Assembly: GCF_014646075.1 (NCBI RefSeq)
Contig: NZ_BMMT01000018.1
Span: 27,721 to 91,720 of the forward strand
Length of the DNA: 64,000 nucleotides
Direction of reading: 5' to 3'
Source: Saccharopolyspora thermophila
GTDB taxonomy: Bacteria > Actinomycetota > Actinomycetes > Mycobacteriales > Pseudonocardiaceae
Shown: piece after piece, positions 1 through 8,206 of the stretch
How the letters are laid out: every line of letters begins with the position of its first letter
How positions within the stretch are numbered: the first letter of the stretch is position 1
Position numbers and translations under genes: made by a program
Notes under the pieces: generated by a model
Told to the model about the DNA's origin: nothing
The model's database searches: none
The model's input: only the letters and a program-made list of their open reading frames with translations

Positions 1-1
1 G

Positions 2-382
2 GGCTTCGCCGCGCAGGCAGGAAACCTGGCCGGGCAAGCCCAGGGCCTGCGCGCAGCCGTCGACGCCGGGCACCTCGTCATGGACCCCCAAGCCGCCGAG
101 CGCGTCGCCCGAGTCTACGAGGACAAGGCCGACCAGATCATGAGCACGCGACAACGCACAGACGCGCTCATCGCACGTGGCGCGTTCGGGGACTGCTTCA
201 TCGGTCAGCAGATGGAGAAGAAGTTCGAGGACAAGGTTAGGGCGCCCGAGGTCGGCCTAGTGGCCATCTTGACCAAGGTGGAGGAAATCCTGCGGAACAT
301 GGCGCAGGCATACCGGGACTCGGCCCGAAACATGCAGAGTAGGGATGAGGACCATGCCGACCGCCTGGGACGGATTGTCTGA
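2..382 (+). CDS. Type VII secretion-associated small protein, 5' end outside the window
   Basis: The reading frame is open from the window edge (position 2) to the TGA at 380-382, so the true start is probably upstream; the first internal ATG is at 80. The visible part is a small, charged, alpha-helical protein rich in Ala, Arg, Glu and Asp, with no signal peptide or membrane segment. I recognise no named domain. It precedes a DUF3558-type lipoprotein, a PPE-like protein and an EspG-like protein on the same strand, which is the usual order of an ESX accessory cluster in Pseudonocardiaceae. A role as a helical ESX substrate or partner is inferred from that context only. Confidence 0.6.
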   Translation, partial: GFAAQAGNLAGQAQGLRAAVDAGHLVMDPQAAERVARVYEDKADQIMSTRQRTDALIARGAFGDCFIGQQMEKKFEDKVRAPEVGLVAILTKVEEILRNMAQAYRDSARNMQSRDEDHADRLGRIV

Positions 383-395
383 TCTGATAGTGATC

Positions 396-938
396 ATGCG
401 TACGACACGAGTCACAGCCGTAGCTGCGTTGACGGTCACTGGTCTTCTGCTCGGCGGGTGTGGAGGCCCACGCGGTGCGGAAGCACCATCATCGACCAAC
501 CAGCCGCCGACCAACGAGACGTCGGCGTTGGCCAGTCTTGATCCGTGCACGGTGCTCCCCCAGGCTGAGCTTCAAAGCATCGGCGTGACCAAGCCTGGCG
601 AGTTCGTAGACCAAGGTACAGGCGAGTCCGGTTGTGATTTCAACGCGGGCGACTTCCTGCTGACTATCTACAAGGCCGAAAAGGATGATCTGTCCTACTG
701 GCGAGGTCAGCGTGACAATTTCGCCGTCTTTGAACCGAACCAGGTGGGCTCCCGCAATGGCATCAAGGCCGTGACCAAGGGGTCCGAGGGACAGGGCTTG
801 TGCCGTCAAATCATGGAGTCCGGTGGCGGTTCGGTGTCGATTGCCATCACCTACCGCGCGGACAAGATTCAGGGCAACGACCCGTGCGCCAAGGCGTTGG
901 AGATCGCGCGGCTCGTTGAGCCGAAGTTGCCGAAGTAA
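396..938 (+). CDS. DUF3558-like secreted lipoprotein
   Basis: A 180-residue protein with an N-terminal lipoprotein signal: basic start, hydrophobic stretch, then lipobox LLGGC (Cys about residue 24), followed by a Ser/Thr/Pro linker. The mature part begins with a Leu-Asp-Pro-Cys pattern and holds further Cys residues in a GCDFNAGDF-like segment and near LCRQ and DPCAKA. This is the arrangement of DUF3558 lipoproteins that accompany ESX genes in Pseudonocardiaceae. The ATG at 396 is preferred over the upstream in-frame ATG at 345, because 345 lies inside the previous gene and would put 17 residues before the signal peptide. Expected location is the outer face of the membrane; biochemical role unknown. 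Confidence 0.85.
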   Translation: MRTTRVTAVAALTVTGLLLGGCGGPRGAEAPSSTNQPPTNETSALASLDPCTVLPQAELQSIGVTKPGEFVDQGTGESGCDFNAGDFLLTIYKAEKDDLSYWRGQRDNFAVFEPNQVGSRNGIKAVTKGSEGQGLCRQIMESGGGSVSIAITYRADKIQGNDPCAKALEIARLVEPKLPK

Positions 939-959
939 GGCACATCGAGGGGGAACGAC

Positions 960-2379
960 GTGGGGAACTGGTTCACCGACGGGGTTCGGGAGGTCGGGGG
1001 ATCTGCTCAAGATCTGTGGGCGGGGATCACCGGGGGTGAAACGCGGGCCGAGCAGGCTCAGCGGCTGCGGCAGCAGATGGCCACGGCCGTCGGACAGAAA
1101 CAGCGCGAGGCCCTGAACCAGCAGCAGCAGGGTTTGCAGATCTCCGGCACCGACCCGGCCTCGATCAGCCAGCACGACAACTGGAACGACTGGGACCAGG
1201 CCCGGTTAGCCTACCAGCTCAAGCCGTCGCTGCAGGTGGACCAGATCAACGCCGCCGGCCGCGGCTGGGAGCAACTGGGTCAACAGATCGCCGATATTTT
1301 CTCCGACCTCGAGGCCCAGACGCGCAACGCGGCCGGTGACGGGATGCAGGGGCGGGCGGCTGAGGCCGCGCTCAACGCGGGCAAGCCGCTGCAGCAGGGG
1401 GCAGCAGTTCGGCGACGCGGTGCGCGGTACCGGGTTGAAGATCCAGGAAGCCGGCGTTGCCGCCGCGCAGACGAAGTCGTCGTTGCAGCCGCCCGCGGAA
1501 TACGACAGCCTGCGCACCGGCATGGCCTCCATCATCGGGCCGGCCGGCACCATGATGGACGTCACCGCGCAGATGCGGGAGCGCGAGGAAGCCAACAAGC
1601 AGGCTCGCGCGATCGTGCAGAACATCTACACACCCGGCTACACGGCGGTGGACGGCAGCACGCCGACGTTCCCACCGCCCATCGACCCGCTCAACCCGCC
1701 CCCGCCGCCCGACCGGGGCCGCACCACGCAGGACGTTTCCAGCACCAGCACCTCTGGGAACACGACGTCGGACACCGACCGCAGCAGGGTCGGGAGCCTG
1801 CCGGACGGACCCGGTTCGTCTAGTGTGGACACTCCGCGGGTGGACGGCTACCAGCCTCCGGCGCAGAGCAGCTCGCAGTGGGCGAGCCCGCCGCCGTCAG
1901 CGCCGCATCCCGGTGGCATGCCGGTGTCGCCGGGCACACAGCCACCCGCCAGTGCGATCGGTGGCGTGGGCGCGATGCCGTCCGGTGCCGACGCGGGGCC
2001 CGGTGCGGGCGCCCGCGGAGCTGCCGGCATCGGCGCCGGTAACCGCGGAGCTACCGGCATGGGCGCCGGTGGTCGGAGCGCCGCTGGTCTGGGCGCTGGC
2101 GGTCGCGCGGGCGGCCTGGGGGCCGGCGCGCTTGGGGCCGGTGGTCGCTCGGGCGTCGGCGGCCTCAAAGCCGGTCCCGGGGCGGTGGGTGCCGCTGGGG
2201 CGGCCGGAGCCCGGGGCGGCGCTGGTGCGGGTGCCATGGGTGCTGGTGCGGGCCAGCGTGGTCAGGGCAGCGAGGACCGGGAGCACGAGCGGCCGAGCTG
2301 GCTGGAAGAGCAGGAGGACGTGTGGCTCGACGGCATGCCCAGGACGGCTCCACCGGTCTTCGGCGACTTCACCGACTGA
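960..2379 (+). pseudogene. PPE/WXG-like type VII secretion substrate, interrupted by a 1-bp frameshift
   Basis: GTG start at 960 after a GAGGGGGA ribosome site. The first frame encodes a helical WXG/PPE-like domain (Trp-Asn-Asp-Trp motif near residues 71-74). At the G5 run 1397-1401 the sense shifts by one base into the frame that continues to the stop at 2379. Removing one G gives a continuous protein of about 472 residues: helical N-half, Pro/Ser/Thr linker, long Gly/Ala-rich segment (about 1970-2270), and an acidic tail containing ERPSWLEEQEDVW. That tail resembles the conserved C-terminus of pseudonocardial ESX substrates. Both halves keep family-like sequence, so a sequencing error or recent mutation is more likely than two genes. 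EspG follows 15 bp downstream. Confidence 0.75.
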
Positions 2380-2393
2380 TCTGGGGGTAGGGC

Positions 2394-3212
2394 ATGTCCG
2401 AGCGATGGCTGATGCCACCGCTGTGGTTCGACCTGTGCTGGGAAATCGGAGGTTTCGACGAGGCCCCCTTTCCGATCGCGGTGCGCTCGCACGGCGCCAC
2501 GCTGGAAGAACGCGCTGTGCTGCGCCAACGCGCGCTGCCGGAGATGCGGGCCGCCGGACTGCTCGCGGACGGCGGCCTGGCGCCCCGCTTCGCGCACGTG
2601 CTCGGGCAGATCGCCAAACCGGGCCTGTGGGTCGAGGGCGTCTGGATGCCGGACGACACCACCGACTCCCCCGCCCGGCTGCTGTCGGTGGCCACGGACG
2701 AGGGGGCGGTGCTGTGCGTCCAGGAGCCCGGCGAATCCGAGCAGTTCGGCGGTGACCTGCGCATTTCCGTGCATCACCGGACGTCGGTGGCCGCGGCCGC
2801 GGTCCAGGGCATGCCTTCGGCACCACCCGGCAGGCGTCCGCGCCTGGCGGTTCCGGTCGCCGACCTCGCTCCGCGCGACAACACCGACGAGAGCTTCGAG
2901 GACGTCGACATGATGCAGTCAGTCGGAACCCGCCGAACCACACCGGCAGCACAGGCGTTGCGCGCCATCACCGAAGAGCAGCACTACCGGGACGGCCAGT
3001 TCACCGCGAACCTGCGCGACCGGATCGGCCGCACGCACCGGTCCCAGGTGTTCAGGTGGTTCGACGCCTTCGAACCGGACGGCCGCTACGGCGTCACCCA
3101 GCAGCAGCGACCCGGCGTCGGCCCGGAGATCGTGCTGGCCCCGGTCGGGCCCGCCGATCTCAGCACCGCGCTGGACAACCGCATCGCCGAGGTCCGCTCC
3201 CAAGCGCACTGA
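2394..3212 (+). CDS. ESX secretion-associated protein, EspG family
   Basis: A 272-residue protein beginning WLMPPLWFDLCWEIGGFDEAPFP, close to the N-terminal pattern of actinobacterial EspG-like proteins (Leu-x-x-x-x-Phe-Asp, then a beta-rich core). EspG proteins are cytosolic chaperones that bind the tip of PE/PPE-type substrates and keep them soluble for export by the ESX machinery. The gene lies 15 bp behind the PPE-like gene, a coupling that supports substrate-chaperone partnership. The C-terminal third holds a segment QVFRWFDAFEPDGRYG also typical of the family. No membrane segment. ATG start follows a GGGGGTAGGG purine stretch. Confidence 0.85.
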   Translation: MSERWLMPPLWFDLCWEIGGFDEAPFPIAVRSHGATLEERAVLRQRALPEMRAAGLLADGGLAPRFAHVLGQIAKPGLWVEGVWMPDDTTDSPARLLSVATDEGAVLCVQEPGESEQFGGDLRISVHHRTSVAAAAVQGMPSAPPGRRPRLAVPVADLAPRDNTDESFEDVDMMQSVGTRRTTPAAQALRAITEEQHYRDGQFTANLRDRIGRTHRSQVFRWFDAFEPDGRYGVTQQQRPGVGPEIVLAPVGPADLSTALDNRIAEVRSQAH

Positions 3213-3220
3213 CCAGCGCG

Positions 3221-3254
3221 GGGGTCCGAGGTTCCGGTCGGATCCGCGGACCCC
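3221..3254. terminator. Hairpin between convergent espG-like gene and dps
   Basis: GGGGTCCG (3221-3228) pairs with CGGACCCC (3247-3254) around an 18-base loop that can pair further. It lies between two convergent stop codons and can serve both directions. There is no T-run, as is common in actinobacteria. Confidence 0.6.
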
Positions 3255-3281
3255 GTGTGGAACTGCGGGCCCCCTGCGAGG

Positions 3282-3779
3282 TCACGAGGCGAGCTGGGCC
3301 TGCCACATCCAGTGCGACTTCTCCAGCTCCCGGGAGATGCCGATGAGCAGGTCCTGGGTGACCAGGTCGGTCTTGTCGGTTTCGTCGATGCGCTCGCGCA
3401 GGCGTCGGATGAGTTCCTCCAGGATGTCGGTGATCGCCTGGACCACGTCCCGGTCGTCGCGCCAGCCCGCCTCGAACTTCGGCAGCCCGGAACCCTGCGC
3501 CACGGTCGCGGCGCGCCCGTCCGGTGAGATGCCGATGGCGGCGGCGCGCTCGGCGACGTCGTCGGCGAAGCCGCGAGCGGCGGTGACCAACTCGTCGAGG
3601 TGGAGGTGCACGTCGTGGAACAGCCTGCCGATGACGTTCCAGTGCGCCTGCTTCCCCACCAGGTGCAGGTCGATCAGGTCCAGCAGGGTGGCCTGCAGGA
3701 CCTTGCCGGTGATCTCCCGGTCCTGGTCGTGCAACGGGGTGCTGATCGGGGCCTTCTTCGTAACCGTCTTCTGGTTCAT
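3282..3779 (-). CDS. dps: Dps family ferritin-like DNA-binding/iron-storage protein
   Basis: A 165-residue protein. The segment QAHWNVIGRLFHDVHLHLDE (residues 44-63) carries the Dps dinuclear ferroxidase residues (His46, His58, Asp62 pattern), and the following helix plus GTL/QGSGLP-like turn fits the Dps fold. The lysine-containing N-terminal tail (residues 1-10) could contact DNA. Dps dodecamers oxidise Fe(II) with peroxide and protect the chromosome in stress. The start at 3779 is chosen because a GAGGAGG ribosome site sits at 3790-3797; longer in-frame extension would overlap the upstream gene. The upstream FMN reductase is on the same strand, 97 bp away. Confidence 0.93.
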   Translation of the reverse strand: MNQKTVTKKAPISTPLHDQDREITGKVLQATLLDLIDLHLVGKQAHWNVIGRLFHDVHLHLDELVTAARGFADDVAERAAAIGISPDGRAATVAQGSGLPKFEAGWRDDRDVVQAITDILEELIRRLRERIDETDKTDLVTQDLLIGISRELEKSHWMWQAQLAS

Positions 3780-3876
3780 GAGCGGTGCTACCTCCTCGGA
3801 ACGCGAGCAGACCCATTGCGGGTGCGTCCCGGGAGTACCCGCGCACGTCGATGAGCTACGCACCGAGTGCGCAGCG

Positions 3877-4431
3877 TCACCGGCGGTGGGCGAAGTCCAC
3901 CACCTGGTGGCCGATGGTGCGCAGCACCGTGGCGACCTTCGCGTCGGCGCACTCACCGGCGGCCTCGAAGTGCGTCTCGGCCGAGTTGACCGCGCCACCC
4001 AGCGGGGTGGGCCAGCCGCGCAGGGCGTGCACGACGGAGCGCAGGGCCTGCAACGTGGTGACCGTGGCCTGCCACCCGTGGGCGATGCCGATGCAGCCGA
4101 CCGCCCGACCGTCGAGGTAGGGGCGCTCGTCGCCGCGCAGATCCTCGACGTAGTCGAGGGCGTTCTTGATCAGCCCGGAGATGGTGCCGTGGTAGCCGGG
4201 CGAGGCGAGGATGACGCCGTCGGCGCCGCGCAGGGCGTCCACCAGCTCGATCGCGTTCTCGGTGCGCTCGGTGAGTGACGGGTCGTAGAACGGCAGGTTC
4301 AGGCTCGCCCCGGTGATCGCATGGGTCTTCGCCCCGGCCTCGCGCGCGCCCGCGAGGGCGACGTGCAGCGCCCGCTCGGACTGCGAGTCGGGTCGGACCG
4401 ACCCGCCGATTCCCACCACGGTCACCGTCAT
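3877..4431 (-). CDS. NADPH-dependent FMN reductase family flavoprotein
   Basis: A 184-residue flavodoxin-like protein. The N-terminal beta-strand and phosphate loop (GIGGSVRPDSQSERAL, residues 7-22) is the FMN phosphate site of the family, and SPGYHGTISGLIKNALDYVE (residues 78-97) is the second signature that holds the flavin ring. Such proteins reduce FMN or quinones with NAD(P)H. It is co-directional with dps, which lies 97 bp downstream, and both suggest redox stress handling. There is a short space (150 bp) to the divergent esterase gene. Substrate cannot be deduced. Confidence 0.9.
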   Translation of the reverse strand: MTVTVVGIGGSVRPDSQSERALHVALAGAREAGAKTHAITGASLNLPFYDPSLTERTENAIELVDALRGADGVILASPGYHGTISGLIKNALDYVEDLRGDERPYLDGRAVGCIGIAHGWQATVTTLQALRSVVHALRGWPTPLGGAVNSAETHFEAAGECADAKVATVLRTIGHQVVDFAHRR

Positions 4432-4580
4432 GCCTTGATCCTTTCACCTGCCCTCGGCACCTGTCTCTCCCCGCACGCTACGACTTCGATTCCGCTGGAG
4501 GTCAAAGCCGGTGTCCCGGACCACACCTACCTGTGGGTAACCTCTGCGGTAACTGTCACCTCGTGCGGAAGGCGACGGCC

Positions 4581-5648
4581 ATGGCGAAGGTCCTCGAACT
4601 GATGCAGCCCGTGCTGGAGGCTGCTGTCCTGCGCGGCGTCTACGCGCTCCCCCGGCCGGTGCGGCGGCTCATCGCGGGCAGCCCCGTCCGGTTGGACGGC
4701 CAGGAACTCGCGCTCGACGCCCAGCTGCTGCTCAAGCTGCTGAAGCTCAGCGGACGGGACGGGCTGTCGGGGGTTACTCCGGAGGCGGCCCGTGCCGGGA
4801 TGCGTCGCTCCACCAAGCTCACCGGCGGCCCGCGGCTGTCCGACGTGGTGGCCGCCGACCGGCGGATCCCGGCGGACGGTGGCGACCTGGCCGCCCGGCT
4901 GTACCGGCCACGGGACCTCACCGAGCCGGGCCCGCTGCTGGTGTACTTCCACGGCGGCGGCTGGGTGATCGGCGACCTGGACAGCCACGACGACCTGTGC
5001 CGGTTCCTCGCCAAGCACGCCGGCATCCGGGTGCTGTCGGTGGACTACCGCCTCGCGCCCGAGCACCCGTTCCCGGCGGCCCTGGACGACTGCGTCGCGG
5101 CCTACCGGTACGCCGCGGACAACGCCACCGAGCTGGGCAGCCGCCCGGAGTCGATCGCGGTGGGTGGGGACAGCGCGGGCGGCAACCTCGCCGCTTCGGT
5201 GGCGCTGCACGCCACGCGGTCCGGCCTGGTGCGGCCGGTGTTCCAGCTGCTGATCTACCCGGCGGTGGACGCCACCACGCGCCGCCGCTCGCGGGAGCTG
5301 TTCGGCGACGGGTTCCTGCTCACCGACCGGGACATGAACTGGTTCATGGACCACTACGCGCCGGATGCGGCGGACCGGTACGACCCGCGGCTGTCGGTGC
5401 TGCTCGCGGATGACCTGTCGGGGCTGCCGCCGGCGTGCGTGGTGACGGCCGGGTTCGACCCGCTGCGCGACGAGGGCGAGGCGTACGCGCAGCGGCTGGC
5501 GGAGTCGGGCGTGCCGGTGGTCACCCGCCGGTTCCCGGACCTCATCCACGGCTTCGTGAACCTGCGCCCGATCGGCACCCGCTTCCAGGAGGCGCTGTTC
5601 GAGATCGTCGGCACGCTGCGCGCCGGTTTGGAGCTCCAGCGCGTCTGA
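4581..5648 (+). CDS. Alpha/beta hydrolase, hormone-sensitive-lipase (HSL) type
   Basis: A 355-residue esterase/lipase. It shows the HSL oxyanion-hole motif HGGGW (residues 124-128), the nucleophile elbow GDSAGG with Ser198, and the family's Asp and His partners in GFDPLRD (Asp293) and IHGF (His323). HSL-type enzymes hydrolyse short- to medium-chain acyl esters in the cytoplasm. ATG at 4581 is preferred to the in-frame ATG at 4533, since the extra 16 Cys/His-containing residues do not match the family. Divergent from the FMN reductase gene. The natural ester is unknown. Confidence 0.9.
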   Translation: MAKVLELMQPVLEAAVLRGVYALPRPVRRLIAGSPVRLDGQELALDAQLLLKLLKLSGRDGLSGVTPEAARAGMRRSTKLTGGPRLSDVVAADRRIPADGGDLAARLYRPRDLTEPGPLLVYFHGGGWVIGDLDSHDDLCRFLAKHAGIRVLSVDYRLAPEHPFPAALDDCVAAYRYAADNATELGSRPESIAVGGDSAGGNLAASVALHATRSGLVRPVFQLLIYPAVDATTRRRSRELFGDGFLLTDRDMNWFMDHYAPDAADRYDPRLSVLLADDLSGLPPACVVTAGFDPLRDEGEAYAQRLAESGVPVVTRRFPDLIHGFVNLRPIGTRFQEALFEIVGTLRAGLELQRV

Positions 5649-5710
5649 CGCCCAGGCCACGCCGGTGATCTCCGCCGGCGGCCGCGAGCGGCTGTTGGCC
5701 GGGGGTGTGA

Positions 5711-8200
5711 TCAGGAGGATTGGCCGAGGAGTTCGCGGAGGCGGTTCAGGAGGTCCTCGCGGCTCGTCGCGCCCAGGCGCTGCTTGATGCGGCTGATGTG
5801 GTGCTCCACCGTCTTCGCCGAGATGAACAGCCGCTTGCCCACCTGCTTGTAGGTCAGCCCGGCCAGCACCAGCTCGGCGACCTCCTTCTCCCGCTCGCTG
5901 AGCAGGTCCGACTCGCCCGAGCCGCGCACTGCGCGCGGGCGCGGCGGCTTGCCCTGCAGCGCTCGCGCGCACTCCAGCAGGGCCAGCATCGCGCGCCGGT
6001 CGGTGGTGCGGATCGCGGCCTGCCCGGCCAGCCGTGCTCCGTCCCATGCGAGTCCGGCGGCGTGCAGTCCCCGCGCCGCCCGCTCCGACTCCTCGTGGTC
6101 GACCTGACCGGCCAGGATGCGCAGCCAGACCTGCGCCGCCTCGGCCATCGCCGCGGACAGCGGGGTGTGCCCGGCCATGCGGTCCAGCTCGGTGGCGTAC
6201 CGGCGGGCGTCGTCCAGCTCCTCCAGGACCACGGCTGCCTGCAGGCACTTCCAGGTCAGCATGCAGCTCCACAGCGGCGGGTTGCCCAGGCGGTCCAGCA
6301 GGGCCCGCGCCTCCAGCAGGTACGGGCTGATCCAGTCCTGGTCGCGCAGGCGCGCGGCGGCGACCACCAGCTCACCCAGCGGGAGCAGCGTGAACAGGTC
6401 GACGGAGTGCTCGGCCACGGCCTGGCGCGCCTGGCCGCGTGCCGCGGCGAGCGCGGCCATATCGTTGTCCCGGCTGGCGATCCCGGCCTCGATGGCGGTG
6501 GCCAGCAGCCGGTCGCGCGCCGCGGGTTCGCTCGTCGCGGGAAGCTTCGCGCGGGCGGTCACCGTGTCGCCGCGCAGCAGCGGCAGCCAGGCCGCGAGCA
6601 GCCGGTGCCGGGCGCGCAGCAGCGGTCCGCCGGTGCCCGACTCGATGGCGCGGTCCAAAGTGGACTGCGCGACGTCCAGTTCCCCGCAGTGCAGCGCCAC
6701 CAGCGCCGCGATGGCGGCCGGGGTGTCGGGCACCAGGATGCCGCGGCCAACCGACTCCGACAGCGATGCCGCGCGCACCAGGGTGGACAGCGCGGTGGTG
6801 GCGGAGCCGACCACGGATTCGCGCACCCCCGCGGCGAGTTGCGCCGCCGCGGCGGACATCGAGGTGGGCGGGCCGCTGTCGTCGGCGGAATCCAACAGCT
6901 CGTCCGCGTCGCCCAGCCGTCCGACGCCGATCAGCCCGACGGCCGCGAACGCCCGGTCCCCGGGCCACGGCAGCCGACCCACCGACCATCGGCACATCTC
7001 CGCCGAGCGCTCCAGCAGTCCGCGGTGTGCCAGCACACTGGCCGCGACCTGCACGCCGGTCTCCCGGTCCGGCACGGTCTCGTCGACGATCACCTGGTCG
7101 GCCAGCCGCAGCGCCTCGTCGAGCTCACCGGCCACCGCCGCGGCCCGCGCCTGGCGGGCGGCGACCGACGCGACCGGGGCCCCGGCTGACACGGCCGCGG
7201 CGAACAACCGCCGCGCCAGGTGCGGCGCGTCGCGCAACGCCTCGTCCCCGGCGCGCTCGAACGCGGTTGCCAGCGTCGCTTCCGGCAGCAGCGCGATCTC
7301 CGCCTCCAGCAGCGGGCTGACCAGCGGCAGTACCGAGCCGCCGCGGGCCAGCTGGGTTTCCACCAGCCGCCGGGTCACGCGCAGCCGACGCTCCCACGGG
7401 GTCAACCGCAGCGCCGCCGCGCGGACGATGGGCAACAGCGCGTCGTCCGCCGTGACCAGCCCACCGGCCCGCACCGCCAGCAGGGCCGAGCTCACCGCGG
7501 CGGGTGTCAGGTCGAGCAGCGCCGCGAGCAGGTCGGGGTGCGGGGTGGCCCCGACCGCCATCGCCGTGACGCACTCCCAGCCGACCTCGCCGAGCTGGTC
7601 GAAATCGTGCTGGAACTGGTCGAGGGCGCGCGGCGGCAGCTCCGCCCGGCCCGGATCGGTCACCGCGAGCACCCGGTTGACGTAGCGGGGCACGCCACCG
7701 GTCTGCGCGTGCAGCCAGGCGACCCACTCCGCCGACACCGGTCCGAGGGTTCGCCTCGCCTGCTCGGCGATGTCCTCGCGGGTCAGGCCGGACAGCAACA
7801 CGGGGGCGCCGAGTTCCCCGATCAGCTCGCCCAGCGCCGCGGGCCGCGGCCCCGGCCGGTAGGCGACGACGAGCCGGGCCCCGGGCTGCCGGGCGATCTC
7901 GCGCAGCCCGACCAGCACCGGTTCGTCCAGCCGGTGCGCGTCGTCGACCAGCACCGCTCCCTCGGTGGCGCGGTCGACCGGGGTGGACGCGTCGAGCACC
8001 GCGACGCCTGCGTCGCGGTAGGCGCGGGCGAGTTGCTCCAGCAGTGCGGTCTTGCCGTAGCCGCCGGCGCCCTGGATCCCGGCCACGACCGGTCGGGCTG
8101 GATCGGCGGTGATCGCCGACCGCAGCCCGGCCGCATGCCCGTCCGGCAGCGCGGCGGGGCGGGAGGTCGTCGAATGGTTCACGCCTGGAGTCCTCGTCAT
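5711..8200 (-). CDS. LuxR-family ATP-binding transcriptional regulator (IniR-like candidate)
   Basis: An 829-residue regulator: N-terminal AAA/STAND ATPase with Walker A GIQGAGGYGKT (residues 41-51) and Walker B VLVDDAH (83-89), a long helical middle, and a C-terminal LuxR helix-turn-helix (about 764-829: LSEREKEVAELVLAGLTYKQVGKRL and TVEHHISRIKQRLG). The architecture matches LAL/MalT-type regulators, which bind an effector, oligomerise with ATP and activate promoters. It follows the Hsp70 gene with a 6-bp gap, so the two are co-transcribed and divergent from the IniB-like gene. In mycobacteria the LuxR-type regulator IniR sits beside iniBAC; by position and architecture this is the functional counterpart, though orthology is not proved. 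Confidence 0.88.
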   Translation of the reverse strand: MTRTPGVNHSTTSRPAALPDGHAAGLRSAITADPARPVVAGIQGAGGYGKTALLEQLARAYRDAGVAVLDASTPVDRATEGAVLVDDAHRLDEPVLVGLREIARQPGARLVVAYRPGPRPAALGELIGELGAPVLLSGLTREDIAEQARRTLGPVSAEWVAWLHAQTGGVPRYVNRVLAVTDPGRAELPPRALDQFQHDFDQLGEVGWECVTAMAVGATPHPDLLAALLDLTPAAVSSALLAVRAGGLVTADDALLPIVRAAALRLTPWERRLRVTRRLVETQLARGGSVLPLVSPLLEAEIALLPEATLATAFERAGDEALRDAPHLARRLFAAAVSAGAPVASVAARQARAAAVAGELDEALRLADQVIVDETVPDRETGVQVAASVLAHRGLLERSAEMCRWSVGRLPWPGDRAFAAVGLIGVGRLGDADELLDSADDSGPPTSMSAAAAQLAAGVRESVVGSATTALSTLVRAASLSESVGRGILVPDTPAAIAALVALHCGELDVAQSTLDRAIESGTGGPLLRARHRLLAAWLPLLRGDTVTARAKLPATSEPAARDRLLATAIEAGIASRDNDMAALAAARGQARQAVAEHSVDLFTLLPLGELVVAAARLRDQDWISPYLLEARALLDRLGNPPLWSCMLTWKCLQAAVVLEELDDARRYATELDRMAGHTPLSAAMAEAAQVWLRILAGQVDHEESERAARGLHAAGLAWDGARLAGQAAIRTTDRRAMLALLECARALQGKPPRPRAVRGSGESDLLSEREKEVAELVLAGLTYKQVGKRLFISAKTVEHHISRIKQRLGATSREDLLNRLRELLGQSS

Positions 8201-8206
8201 CTGCGG

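Noticed and set aside
1823-2755. Arg/Ala/Pro-rich frame overlapping the PPE-like tail and EspG
   Set aside because: Alternative frame of the Gly/Ala-rich coding segment; no start signal and no domain.
2394-3212. EspG-like gene as a toxin-immunity candidate
   Set aside because: The N-terminal and C-terminal patterns fit EspG chaperones and the gene follows a PPE-like substrate.
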